From the NCBI GenBank assembly GCA_902794535.1, contig CADBHQ010000001.1:1-64000 (forward strand): 64,000 bases of DNA, in the 5' to 3' direction. The DNA is from Fibrobacter succinogenes (GTDB lineage: Bacteria > Fibrobacterota > Fibrobacteria > Fibrobacterales > Fibrobacteraceae). Position 1 is the stretch's first letter. Each line of letters starts with the position of its first letter. The position numbers were made by a program, and so were the translations under genes. A model generated the notes under the pieces. The model was not told the DNA's origin and searched no databases. It was given only the letters and a program-made list of their open reading frames with translations. Shown here piece after piece: positions 9,198 through 18,196 of this stretch.

Positions 9198-11774
9198 ATG
9201 AAAAAGATTAAGTTAAAACGCTGGATGCCTTTGAGCCCTGCTATTGTAGTGGTTGCAATCGCTGTTGTGGTTCTAGTTTTTGTTTATGCTGTCATGGCTC
9301 GTGAATCTTATTTTAAACAAGTCGAAGAATCGATAGCGCAAGAAACAAAGCGTATCGCTTCGGAAATCACGAGCACAATGAATTATGCCAAGAGCAGTGT
9401 TAAATTGGTGTCTCAGTCGGTTTCAAAGAAAATGGATGGTCCCGAATTGCGTCGCTCGGAATCGATTTTCTTGGCGATGATGGATGAAGTTCCTTTTTCG
9501 AGAATCGATTATATCCGTAAAGACGGCCTGAAACTCTCTTACGACGAAGAACCGGTCGATGTTTCTGAAAGCGAATTTTTCCGCTTGGGAATGACGGGGA
9601 AATCGGGTATATGGATTGATTATAAGACAAAAGCTTATAATGAATCTAGAATCAACGTCTATACTCCGTTGTATTACGGTAAAAACGTCATTGGTGTGAT
9701 TTCGGGAATTTTGGGTGGCAAAAAAGACATTTTGCCGATGCTCAATTATACGGTAGGTGGGGAACGGACTGTTGTTCTCCTTTGCGATCACCAATTGAAT
9801 ATTATTGCATCAAATATCGTTGATAACGATTATGGCGCCTCTTTTGAAAAACGTGCCCAGGAATTCTTTCCGCCAGAAATATTTGACCAGTTTAAAAAGA
9901 ATGCGGTAATCAAGGAACCGAAGGCGTTTAGGTTCTCGACGGTTTATGGAACATCTATTGCATGCGTGATGCCGACTAACGAACTGGGTTGGTTCGTGGT
10001 GCAAATGGTGCCGTATCATGTGCTTTCTAATGCGACCAAGGTGATTGCATTTAAAGCTCTCTTTGCGCTTTTATTTGTGCTGTTGTTCTTTATTATATAT
10101 GTCCATTCCGTTTACCGTACCAACCGTCGCTTGCGTAATGAAATGGAAGGCAAGCACTTGAACGTGATTAATGCGCTTACGGATTCTTACGGCAGTGCAT
10201 TCGTGATTGATTCCAAGACGGGGCAGAGTGAATGTTATTGCATTGATCAGTATGTGTCGCGTTACATGCAAGATGCTTTTGACAAGGCTCCGCTTTATGA
10301 CCAGTTCATGTCTTTGTACGTGAATCGTATGGTGCTGCTCGATGATCGTTCTCTGTTTGACCGTGTAGTCACCTTGGAACGCCTGAATCGTGAATTTTTG
10401 AAGCATAACCGCTTTGAATACATTTATCGAATTTCAAGAGGCGGCGTTATCCATTACATGCAAATTCATTATGTAAAGCCTTCTAAGGATCGCCCTGAAA
10501 TTGTCATGGGTATCAAGGTTATCGATGAATCCATGAATGCCGAACTTGAAAAGCGTAAGGAACTGAACGAACAGCGCGTGGCGCTTGTGAAGGCTCTGGA
10601 TCGTGCTCAACGTGCTGATAAGGCAAAGTCGAATTTCTTGTTTAATATCAGCCATGACCTCCGTACTCCGATGAATGCGGTGCTTGGCTATAGTTCGCTT
10701 GCCCAGAAGTATTTGCTGAACAAGAACTTCCCCGAAGCAGAAACGTCGCTGTTGAATTATTACTTGGGTTGCATTCAGTCTGCAGGTACTTTGTTGCTCG
10801 ACATGATCAATTCAGTCTTGTGCCTTACGACGATTGAATCGGGTTATGAAAAGCTTGAAGAACGTCCGGTGCTTACGGCTGCGTTGAGCGAAGACCTGAT
10901 TACGACTTTCGAACAGAGCGCAAGACAAAAGAATGTCATGCTGCAAGTTTCGAGAAATATCAAGACTCGTTGCGTGAATGTTGATAAGGTCAAGTTCCAC
11001 CAGATTCTTTTGAATATTGTAAGCAACGCTATCAAGTATACACGTGCTGGCGGGCTTGTTCGTATTTCGATGCGCGATTTTCCGCATGAAAATCCCGAAA
11101 TGAGCAATATCGAAATGGTTGTCGAAGATACGGGCGTGGGCATTTCAGAAGAATTCTTGCCGAAGGTCTTTGAACTTTTTGAACGCGAACAATCTGCTCT
11201 TACTCGCGGTATTGATGGCACTGGGCTTGGACTTAGCATTGTAAAGAAGTTGGTCGACTTGATGCACGGTACGGTCAAGATTTCAAGCCGCGTGGGTGAA
11301 GGTACCCGTGTGGTGGTCGTGATACCGCTCCGAATCGCCGAAGACGATGCCGACACGAAGATGCTTGATTTCTCGCCGTTTAAGAAAGTTCTTGCCGGTA
11401 AACATATTCTATTGGCCGACGACGATCCGCAAACCTGCGAAATTGTTTCGTTCATGCTTAAGAGTGTCGATGCCGAAGTCGTTTGCGTCAATAGTGGCGA
11501 TGATTGCTATCGAAAGATTGATGTGTCGCCGACAGGTTCCTTTGACATTGTGCTGATGGACATGAAAATGCCGAAGGGTAACGGTTTTGAAACGACGGCG
11601 CTCATTCGTAAAATGGCAGACCATCGCAAATCGGAATTGCCCATTATTGCTCTTTCGGCAAGTGCGTTTGAAGAAGAAAAGCAAGCTGCTTTTGATGCCG
11701 GTGTGAACGGACACGTTGCAAAACCGATTGATTTCACGGAATTGTTCGCGTTGATTACACGCTTGGTAAAGTAA
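9198..11774 (+). CDS. Hybrid sensor histidine kinase with periplasmic sensor and receiver domain
   Basis: Membrane signal-transduction protein of 858 residues. Order: membrane helix (about 13-34), a periplasmic Cache-like sensor (about 35-270), second membrane helix (about 275-300), a PAS-like region, and HisKA with phospho-acceptor His 486 in NISHDLRTP. These are followed by a HATPase_c domain (N box NIVSNAIKYT, GTGLGLS) and a C-terminal receiver with phospho-acceptor Asp 788 (VLMDMKMP). No DNA-binding response regulator is adjacent, so the output partner is unknown. The next gene, a permease, starts six bases downstream, so the kinase may be cotranscribed with a peptide importer; a peptide or small-molecule ligand is only a guess. 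Confidence 0.9.
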   Translation: MKKIKLKRWMPLSPAIVVVAIAVVVLVFVYAVMARESYFKQVEESIAQETKRIASEITSTMNYAKSSVKLVSQSVSKKMDGPELRRSESIFLAMMDEVPFSRIDYIRKDGLKLSYDEEPVDVSESEFFRLGMTGKSGIWIDYKTKAYNESRINVYTPLYYGKNVIGVISGILGGKKDILPMLNYTVGGERTVVLLCDHQLNIIASNIVDNDYGASFEKRAQEFFPPEIFDQFKKNAVIKEPKAFRFSTVYGTSIACVMPTNELGWFVVQMVPYHVLSNATKVIAFKALFALLFVLLFFIIYVHSVYRTNRRLRNEMEGKHLNVINALTDSYGSAFVIDSKTGQSECYCIDQYVSRYMQDAFDKAPLYDQFMSLYVNRMVLLDDRSLFDRVVTLERLNREFLKHNRFEYIYRISRGGVIHYMQIHYVKPSKDRPEIVMGIKVIDESMNAELEKRKELNEQRVALVKALDRAQRADKAKSNFLFNISHDLRTPMNAVLGYSSLAQKYLLNKNFPEAETSLLNYYLGCIQSAGTLLLDMINSVLCLTTIESGYEKLEERPVLTAALSEDLITTFEQSARQKNVMLQVSRNIKTRCVNVDKVKFHQILLNIVSNAIKYTRAGGLVRISMRDFPHENPEMSNIEMVVEDTGVGISEEFLPKVFELFEREQSALTRGIDGTGLGLSIVKKLVDLMHGTVKISSRVGEGTRVVVVIPLRIAEDDADTKMLDFSPFKKVLAGKHILLADDDPQTCEIVSFMLKSVDAEVVCVNSGDDCYRKIDVSPTGSFDIVLMDMKMPKGNGFETTALIRKMADHRKSELPIIALSASAFEEEKQAAFDAGVNGHVAKPIDFTELFALITRLVK

Positions 11775-11780
11775 GGGATT

Positions 11781-12860
11781 ATGAAAATTCGCCTGACACA
11801 AGAAACTTTGAATCGACTCAAGCGTTTCCGCAAGAACAAGCGTGCGTTTTGGTCTTTGATTGTACTTGTGGTTGCGTATCTGTTGTCACTCACGAGCCCG
11901 TGGACTGTCAATGACGAACCGCTTTTTATGCGCTACGATGGCAAAACCTATTTCCCGGCTTTTGTGCGTTATAGCGAAAAAGATTTTGGTGGTGAATACC
12001 AGACGGAACAAGATTACGCCAAGCTTTTTGAAACGGTTCGGGAATGCGAAGAAGATGCGGCCGAAGGCTTTACTCGTGCCGGTGGCTGCCCGGACGTTTG
12101 GGCGATTATGCCCCCGATTGCGCATGACCCTTTGAAAGCGGACTTGAGCGAAGACGGAACACCTCCGTTTGCGCCGAGTGCAAGGCATTGGCTTGGAACT
12201 GATAGCAATGGCCGTGACGTACTTGCTCGCTTGATTCATGGATTCCGCATTTGCATTAGCTTCAGTTTGCTCTTGACTTTGCTCGGAACCTTCTTGGGCA
12301 TTGTGATTGGCGGTATTCAAGGCTATCTCGGCAAGTTCTGGGATACCGGTATGCAGCGCTTTATTGAAATCTGGTCGTCGCTTCCGATGCTTTACGTGGT
12401 GATTCTAATCGGTAGCATTTACGGCCGCAGTTTCTGGCTTTTGATTTTGATTATGGCGGCTTTCAACTGGATCTCGCTCAGCTATTACATGCGTGCGGAA
12501 TTCTTGAAATTGCGCGGCATGACTTACGTGCAGTCGGCCAAAGTCTTGGGCATGGGACACCGCCACATATTCTTCAAGGAAATCTTGCCGAATGCCATGA
12601 CGCCCGTGGTCACGCTATTCCCGTTCACGCTGATTGGCGGAATCGGAAGCTTGACTTCGCTAGACTTTTTGGGCTTTGGCCTGCAACCGCCTACACCTAG
12701 TTGGGGCGAACTCATGAGCCAGGGCCTCAACAACCTTTATGCGCCGTGGATTTCAGTCAGCACGGTAGCCGCACTCTTTGTAACGCTTCTCCTCACTACA
12801 TTCGTTGGCGAAGGCGTGCGTGATGCTATGGATCCGAAGTCGGGAGATCGCTATTTATGA
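11781..12860 (+). CDS. Peptide ABC transporter permease, YejE/OppC type
   Basis: Inner-membrane permease of 359 residues. It resembles E. coli YejE in detail: the start RFRKNKRAFWSL, the region NDEPLFMRYDGKTYFPAF, a periplasmic insert, HWLGTDSNGRDVLARL, and the membrane domain with the EAA-type loop (ILPNAMTPVVTLFPF) and TSLDFLGFGL near the end. YejE works with YejA, YejB and YejF to import oligopeptides. Here neither a second permease nor a binding protein is adjacent. The stop overlaps the start of the ATPase gene by four bases (ATGA). Confidence 0.88.
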   Translation: MKIRLTQETLNRLKRFRKNKRAFWSLIVLVVAYLLSLTSPWTVNDEPLFMRYDGKTYFPAFVRYSEKDFGGEYQTEQDYAKLFETVRECEEDAAEGFTRAGGCPDVWAIMPPIAHDPLKADLSEDGTPPFAPSARHWLGTDSNGRDVLARLIHGFRICISFSLLLTLLGTFLGIVIGGIQGYLGKFWDTGMQRFIEIWSSLPMLYVVILIGSIYGRSFWLLILIMAAFNWISLSYYMRAEFLKLRGMTYVQSAKVLGMGHRHIFFKEILPNAMTPVVTLFPFTLIGGIGSLTSLDFLGFGLQPPTPSWGELMSQGLNNLYAPWISVSTVAALFVTLLLTTFVGEGVRDAMDPKSGDRYL

Positions 12861-13864
12861 TTCCGGTTTTGCAGGTTCAAAATCTCTCGGTGGCTTTCGG
12901 GTTTGACAAGAATGGCAAACCCCGCGAAGGAATTACTCCGCTACAGGTAACGGACAAGGTCTCGTTTGAAATCAATCAAGGCGAATTCTTTGCGCTGGTG
13001 GGTGAGTCCGGCTGCGGAAAGAGCGTGACGGCCATGAGCATTCTGCGTTTGCTGCCGCAACCGAGCGCACAAATTGTCGAAGGCTCGGTGCTGTATCGCG
13101 CAGGCGAAAATGCTGCGCCAGTGGATCTTGCGAAGTTACCGCTTGCAGACTTGCAGAAAGTTCGCGGCTCTGAAATCGCATGCATTTTTCAGGAACCCAT
13201 GCAGGCCTTGAATCCGGTGGTGACCATCAAAAAGCAATTGCTCGAAGTCTTCAAGTTCTGTGGTGGCAAGGGCGATCTTTTAGCCACCATTCGCGAGATG
13301 CTGACTCTTGCCGGCTTCAAGGATATTGACCGCGTTCTAGATTCTTATCCGCATGAACTTTCGGGCGGCATGTTGCAGCGCGTGTGCATTGTGATGGCTT
13401 TGCTTTCTAAACCCAAGCTCATTATCGCCGACGAACCGACGACGGCTTTGGATGTCACGGTGCAGGCGCAGGTGCTTGCGGTGCTCAAGGATATGGCGAA
13501 TCGCACAGGGACGGCGGTGCTGTTGATTACGCATAATATGGGAATTGTGTCGCAGTATGCTGACCGAGTCGCCGTGATGTATGCGGGCCGCATTGTGGAA
13601 ACGGGTTCCGTTCGCGATGTGATTGATTCTCCGATGCACCCGTATACGCAGGGCTTGCTGGCGGCTATTCCCGAGAACCATAGCGACATGCGTACCATGA
13701 AGTCGATTCCGGGTTCGGTACCGCATCCGCGCGACTTTGCAAAGGGTTGCCGTTTTGCCGACCGCTGCGAAAAATGCACCGAACAATGCCACAGCGACGA
13801 ATTGCCGCCTCGCGTTATGGCGTCAAATTCTACTTCTCACGAAGCATTCTGTTTCGCGAAATAG
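12857..13864 (+). CDS. Peptide ABC transporter ATP-binding protein, OppD/DppD type
   Basis: Cytoplasmic ATPase of 335 residues with Walker A GESGCGKS, signature LSGGMLQR, Walker B and DEPTTALD, and the C-terminal oligopeptide-transporter extension with four Cys (GCRFADRCEKCTEQC), which in this family can carry an iron-sulfur cluster. It corresponds to the N-terminal half of YejF; the second ATPase half (OppF-like) is missing here. Translationally coupled to the permease gene. Confidence 0.88.
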   Translation: MIPVLQVQNLSVAFGFDKNGKPREGITPLQVTDKVSFEINQGEFFALVGESGCGKSVTAMSILRLLPQPSAQIVEGSVLYRAGENAAPVDLAKLPLADLQKVRGSEIACIFQEPMQALNPVVTIKKQLLEVFKFCGGKGDLLATIREMLTLAGFKDIDRVLDSYPHELSGGMLQRVCIVMALLSKPKLIIADEPTTALDVTVQAQVLAVLKDMANRTGTAVLLITHNMGIVSQYADRVAVMYAGRIVETGSVRDVIDSPMHPYTQGLLAAIPENHSDMRTMKSIPGSVPHPRDFAKGCRFADRCEKCTEQCHSDELPPRVMASNSTSHEAFCFAK

Positions 13865-13876
13865 AAATCAATGTTA

Positions 13877-14036
13877 CCACACGGATTGTACAGTCACTTC
13901 GTTCCTGTACCAAATGCTCGCTTCGGTCATGACAATACAAGTATTGTCGCGACACTCAGCTTATGCATTTGTTGGAAAACCTAACGGCATTTTAGAATAA
14001 CAACAGATTTTACGTTAGTAAAATCCATCCGTGTGG
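13877..14036 (-). repeat. Multi-hairpin intergenic repeat with 10-bp inverted ends (copy A)
   Basis: The element begins and ends with CCACACGGAT / ATCCGTGTGG (13877-13886 and 14027-14036). Inside, on the minus strand, are a GATTTTAC-TAAC-GTAAAATC hairpin, a GACAATAC-TT-GTATTGTC hairpin (13931-13948) and a GTACAG / CTGTAC hairpin. The end CCACACGGAT and the 17 bases outside it (CAACAAGATTCTTTTGG) recur in copy B at 19151-19233 in the opposite orientation. It fills the gap between convergent genes. Confidence 0.75.
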
Positions 14037-14062
14037 CTCCAAAAGAATCTTGTTGCCAACTA

Positions 14063-14764
14063 TTACTTAAAATTCTTGCACCACTTAGGTACAATGTCCG
14101 TGGCCTTGCCTTCCACGAAAACATCCGTGTAAGGATCGCTTGCCGGAACTTCCAAATTCAAGCAAGTCACCTTGGCGCCAAAGCTCTTCGCGAAACTCTT
14201 GAAACCGGCAGCAGGGTAGACCACGCTACTCGTGCCAATATACACGAATTCCTTGCAGTGCCTTAAGGCATCCTGGATTTCTTCCATGTAAAGCGGCTGC
14301 TCGCCAAAGAACACAATATCCGGGCGGCTCATTCCGCCACAGAACGGACAACGCGTATCAAGCGTTTCTTCGCCCTCAAAAATAAATTCATGCTTCGGAT
14401 TCTTTTCGCAAGTCAAGCGCATCAAGTCGCCGTGCATGTGCAACACGCGCTTGGAACCCGCGCGTTCATGCAAGTTGTCTACATTCTGCGTCACGAGCAA
14501 AAAGTCATCGCCCAAGCGTTCTTCGAGTTCCGCAAGCGCAAAATGGGCTGCGTTAGGCTCATGTTCCTTGAGACCCTTGCGCAAGAAGTTGTAGAAGTCT
14601 TTCACGCGCTTCTTGTCGCGGTAATAACCTTCGGGCGTGCACACGTCATCAATGTTTTCGTGTTCCCACATGCCATCGTTACCGCGGAAGGTTCGCAGGC
14701 CCGATTCAGCGCTAATGCCTGCGCCAGTTAATACCACAAGTCTCGGAAATTTGGTAGAAGTCAT
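14063..14764 (-). CDS. cobB: Sir2-family NAD-dependent protein deacylase
   Basis: Sirtuin of 233 residues that removes acyl groups from lysines while consuming NAD. Motifs: NAD-binding GAGISAESGLRTFRG near residue 15, TQNVDNLHERAG and the catalytic His in HMHGDL, a Cys motif (one Cys, then CPFCGG), and PDIVFFGE. A YxxxR-type segment (FYNFLRKGL) is close to, but not the same spacing as, the Tyr-Arg pair of desuccinylating class III enzymes, so acyl preference is unclear. The start overlaps by one base the stop of the upstream M20 peptidase gene, so the two are cotranscribed. Confidence 0.9.
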   Translation of the reverse strand: MTSTKFPRLVVLTGAGISAESGLRTFRGNDGMWEHENIDDVCTPEGYYRDKKRVKDFYNFLRKGLKEHEPNAAHFALAELEERLGDDFLLVTQNVDNLHERAGSKRVLHMHGDLMRLTCEKNPKHEFIFEGEETLDTRCPFCGGMSRPDIVFFGEQPLYMEEIQDALRHCKEFVYIGTSSVVYPAAGFKSFAKSFGAKVTCLNLEVPASDPYTDVFVEGKATDIVPKWCKNFK

Positions 14765-16149
14765 TAGCAGATTCCTCCAAAGAAAAGGGTCTCGGCTACA
14801 ATACCGTGCTCGAAGTCGGGCAGGTAAAGGCTTTCGTTTTCACCGTGGGCGTTGCATTCGGGGTCTTCAAGCCCTGTCAGCAGAATAGGAATGTCGCCGA
14901 AGGTGTTGCGGAATAGTTCTGCGCCCGGAATGCTTGCGCCGCAGCCGATAAACTTGGTCTCGGCGTTGTAGGCGGTCGCCATCGATTCGCTCATTTTCTG
15001 GAAGAACGGGTGAGCGGTATCGGTCACGAAGGGGTTTGCGCCATCTTCAGTAATAATGCTGCATTGCAGTCCGTAAGGCACTTGCGCCTGCAAAAATTCC
15101 ACCAGCTGCTGGGTGGCAATGTCTGCGTCCATGCCGGGGGCAAGGCGAATACCAATGCGGGCGTAGGCGCTGTTCTGCAGAACGTTTCCGGCGTTCATGC
15201 GGCTACCGACTTCTATCGCGGTCACCACAAGCGAAGGCCTGCGCCACAGCGACAAGAGGATTTCGTCTTCGGGCACCTTGAGCTGTACGCTGTCCAAAAC
15301 ACCGCCATCGTTTCTGAAAATCTTTTCGGTCATGCCGAGACTCTTGTACGAGGCGAGTTCTGCTTCCGTCGGTGGCACGAGCGTGTCTTCGAAATTCGGA
15401 ATTAAAATGTTGCCCTTGCCGTCGGTCAAGTTTGCAATCATGCGGCAAAGCACTTGACCGGGGTCAGGAATCGGGCCAGACCAGCTGCCAGAATGGAGCG
15501 GAGCCTTGGTCGCTTTAAGTTCCACGTTCACGGCACTCATACCGCGGAGCGTCGTGGTAATCGAGGGCGTGCCCTTTGCAAAGTTTCCGAGGTCGGCCAC
15601 AATCACGGCGTCGCATTTCAGAAGCTCGGCGTATTTTTTCAAAATCGTTTCAAAGCCTGCGCTGCCGGATTCTTCTTCGCCTTCAATCAAAAACTTGAGG
15701 TTCGGGCCGTCATTCTTCTTCCAGGCGCGAACCTGTTCCAGAGCGGCTAGGTGGGTCACGATGCCGGCCTTGTCGTCGGCGGTGCCGCGGCCAAAAAGTC
15801 GGTCGCCTTGCTGGCTTGCTTCAAAAGGCTTGGTGTTCCACAGCAATTCGCGCATGGGAGGCTGCACATCGTGGTGGGCGTACAAGAGCACAGTCGGCTT
15901 ATCGGGGCTTGTCAAGCTTTCGCCGTATACAGAGGGGCGACCGCTCGGCGGTAACAAAAATTGTACGTTGGTTAGGCCTGCGTCCAAAAACAGCTTTTTT
16001 ACGGCTTCGGCCGATTCCAACACGTATTTCTGGTCAAAATTGTCAAAACTGATCGATGGAATTCGTACCAGATCACTTAAAGTCTTGATATAATCCGGCA
16101 TTTTAGAGTGAATTGCCGAAACGATAGAATCAATTGTTTTCTGTTCCAT
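14764..16149 (-). CDS. M20-family metallopeptidase (dipeptidase/deacylase)
   Basis: Zinc peptidase of about 461 residues in the ArgE/DapE/ACY1/CPG2 family. The metal ligands are visible in YAHHDVQPP, GRGTADDKAG and GEEESGS, with a dimerisation domain inserted in the middle. Families with this size and C-terminal pattern are mostly cytosolic dipeptidases. The start at 16149 (MEQKTID) is chosen; an in-frame ATG eight codons upstream is possible, and neither has a clear Shine-Dalgarno. Coupled to the downstream sirtuin gene. Confidence 0.88.
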   Translation of the reverse strand: MEQKTIDSIVSAIHSKMPDYIKTLSDLVRIPSISFDNFDQKYVLESAEAVKKLFLDAGLTNVQFLLPPSGRPSVYGESLTSPDKPTVLLYAHHDVQPPMRELLWNTKPFEASQQGDRLFGRGTADDKAGIVTHLAALEQVRAWKKNDGPNLKFLIEGEEESGSAGFETILKKYAELLKCDAVIVADLGNFAKGTPSITTTLRGMSAVNVELKATKAPLHSGSWSGPIPDPGQVLCRMIANLTDGKGNILIPNFEDTLVPPTEAELASYKSLGMTEKIFRNDGGVLDSVQLKVPEDEILLSLWRRPSLVVTAIEVGSRMNAGNVLQNSAYARIGIRLAPGMDADIATQQLVEFLQAQVPYGLQCSIITEDGANPFVTDTAHPFFQKMSESMATAYNAETKFIGCGASIPGAELFRNTFGDIPILLTGLEDPECNAHGENESLYLPDFEHGIVAETLFFGGIC

Positions 16150-16244
16150 ACTGTTCAATAAAATAGTAAACATCTTTAAAAATGGTCGTTGGAGATAGAT
16201 ATTTTCTATTTTTTAGCCTGTAAGTTTTGGCAAAAGGAATTCCC

Positions 16245-17432
16245 ATGTCTTTCAACTGCGTGAATCACGAATATTACCTGAACTTTGGCGACCGCATGCT
16301 TGCGCTGATTCGCCGCATTTTTCACAAATATCCCGAATTCCGTCACGATTCTTTTAAACATGTCGCAAGGCTTGCTCCGTATATCCCGTTTTTGGGCGGT
16401 CGACCGGACTTGAGCAAGACCCTCAAGCGCGTTATTACCTTCCCGGACCACAGTAATTCTCTGTACCTCGGTTGCCCCATTATTCTGGCAGCAGGAGCTA
16501 ACAAGACTGCCAAGCGCATTTGCGACTATGCGAACATGGGCTTTGGCGGCATTACGGTTGGAACCGCGACCCGCAAGTTCCGCGAAGGCAACACGCACCG
16601 CCCGCGTATCGGTTTTCTTGAAAACGACCGTGCTATTCACAATAGCATGGGCCTCAACAACGAAGGTGTCGAAGTCATTGCACGCCGTGCCGATGAACAA
16701 CTGATGAAGGCTCACAAGGTCGGGCTTTGCGTAGGCGTGTCTGTGGCCGAAACCCCGGGCCTTACCGACGACGAAGAAAAGCTGAAGGACTTGCTCGAAA
16801 GTTTTGCCATCGCTTACAAGGCGGGCGACTTTATCGAAATCAATTTGAGCTGCCCCAATACCGGCGAATCTCGCGTAGACATGGACTTGTCGCTGACCGA
16901 ACGCATTTTCGGCGAAATCATGAAGTACCGCAATGCCCAGGCGATTCGCAAGGCTGTGTATGCCAAAATCAGCCCCGACCTGTCGGAACGCCACTTGGTG
17001 AACGTGATGGACATGATTGTGCGCACGGGCGTGAACGGTGTGGTGGTTGGCAATACTTACCCGACCAAAAAGATGAGCGAACTTCCGGTTGAATCCAAGT
17101 TCGAAGACTTGACTCCGCTTCGCGCTGATGGCGACTGCGGCGGTATGTCGGGCAGACCGCTCTACGAAAATATGATGTGGAATGTAACCTACATCCGTAA
17201 GCATTACCCGGAAATCAGTGTGATTGCTTGCGGTGGCATTGACCACGGCTTCAAGATTTTTGACTTGATCAAGCTTGGTGTCGATGCGGTGGAATGTTAT
17301 TCTGTGGTAGCCTTCCGCTGGATGGCTGCACACGCCATGCGTAAAGAACTCGAAGCGGCTCTCTTTGAACTGGGTTACAAGACTCTTTCGGATTACGACG
17401 ACCACAATCCCAAGCAAACTAAAGCTGTTTGA
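16245..17432 (+). CDS. pyrD: Dihydroorotate dehydrogenase-like flavoenzyme
   Basis: FMN enzyme of 395 residues, likely oxidising dihydroorotate to orotate in pyrimidine synthesis. The TIM-barrel signatures are present: AGANKTAKR, NSMGLNNEG, EINLSCPNTGESR, VYAKISPDL, VVGNTY, and ACGGIDHGFKIFDLIKLGVDAVECYS. The catalytic base position in NLSCPN is Cys, as in class 1 enzymes; class 2 enzymes have Ser. The N-terminal extension and overall length are nearer to class 2. The ATG at 16245 follows AAAGGAA; a TTG at 16227 is rejected. It precedes the PDZ-thioredoxin gene without a gap. Confidence 0.82.
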   Translation: MSFNCVNHEYYLNFGDRMLALIRRIFHKYPEFRHDSFKHVARLAPYIPFLGGRPDLSKTLKRVITFPDHSNSLYLGCPIILAAGANKTAKRICDYANMGFGGITVGTATRKFREGNTHRPRIGFLENDRAIHNSMGLNNEGVEVIARRADEQLMKAHKVGLCVGVSVAETPGLTDDEEKLKDLLESFAIAYKAGDFIEINLSCPNTGESRVDMDLSLTERIFGEIMKYRNAQAIRKAVYAKISPDLSERHLVNVMDMIVRTGVNGVVVGNTYPTKKMSELPVESKFEDLTPLRADGDCGGMSGRPLYENMMWNVTYIRKHYPEISVIACGGIDHGFKIFDLIKLGVDAVECYSVVAFRWMAAHAMRKELEAALFELGYKTLSDYDDHNPKQTKAV

Positions 17433-17434
17433 TC

Positions 17435-18196
17435 ATGACCATTCGCAATGCTATACTCGCGCTTCTGGTGACGGCGGGCGCTTCTTTTGCCGTCCCTTGG
17501 CTTGGCGTTACCTTTAAAAAGGCGACTTTCGAAAATCATCTTGCTCTAGACGTGCACGGCGTGCATCCGGAATCGGGCTGCTTTACGGCGGGCATGGTGG
17601 CCGGCGACCAAATTATCGGCGTGCAGGGCCAAACGCTTACGGACATGTCGCAAATTCAGTCTGCGGTCACAGGCCACAAGGCGGGGCAGAAGATTAAGGT
17701 TGAAATTGCCCGCGAAGGCAAAAAGCGAACGCTGACAGTTGCCCTCACGGAACGCCCCGACGACATCAGCAGTCTGACGGGTTCCGCCATCGGCAGTAAA
17801 ATCGCGAAATTCGGCGAAAACTTCTACAAGAATGGTGAAAAGCGCAAAGAAAAACCGAAGGCAACTTTGCTCGACTTTTGGGCTACCTGGTGCGGTCCTT
17901 GCCGCAAGACGCTCCCGGTGCTGGCTAACATCTATAAAAAGTACAGCTCCAAGGGGGTCGAAATCATCGGTATTGCCGACGAACCTGTCGAAACGCTGAA
18001 CGATTTCTACGCTCACCAGCATGCGTCGCCGTATCCGCTTTACCGCGATGCTAAAAAAGAAATGTGGATGCGCTATGGCATCCACGCAGTTCCGACTTTA
18101 ATGTTGCTCGATAAAGATGGCTACATCAAGCGGGTCTGGAGCGGGGCTCCGACCGAATACATGATTGAACAAATCCTGAAGGACGTTCTGGATTAA
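17435..18196 (+). CDS. Exported PDZ-thioredoxin fusion (TlpA-like)
   Basis: Predicted periplasmic protein of 253 residues: signal peptide (ends SFA), PDZ domain (about 20-105, SGCFTAGMVAGDQIIGVQGQ), then a thioredoxin fold (about 120-250) with active site WATWCGPC and the cis-Pro segment AVPTLM. TlpA-like proteins reduce or oxidise disulfides outside the cytoplasm; a PDZ domain would recruit C-terminal or extended peptides as clients. The ATG at 17435 is preferred to an in-frame TTG at 17429 that overlaps the previous stop codon. No obvious membrane partner (DsbD/CcdA) is nearby. Confidence 0.85.
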   Translation: MTIRNAILALLVTAGASFAVPWLGVTFKKATFENHLALDVHGVHPESGCFTAGMVAGDQIIGVQGQTLTDMSQIQSAVTGHKAGQKIKVEIAREGKKRTLTVALTERPDDISSLTGSAIGSKIAKFGENFYKNGEKRKEKPKATLLDFWATWCGPCRKTLPVLANIYKKYSSKGVEIIGIADEPVETLNDFYAHQHASPYPLYRDAKKEMWMRYGIHAVPTLMLLDKDGYIKRVWSGAPTEYMIEQILKDVLD

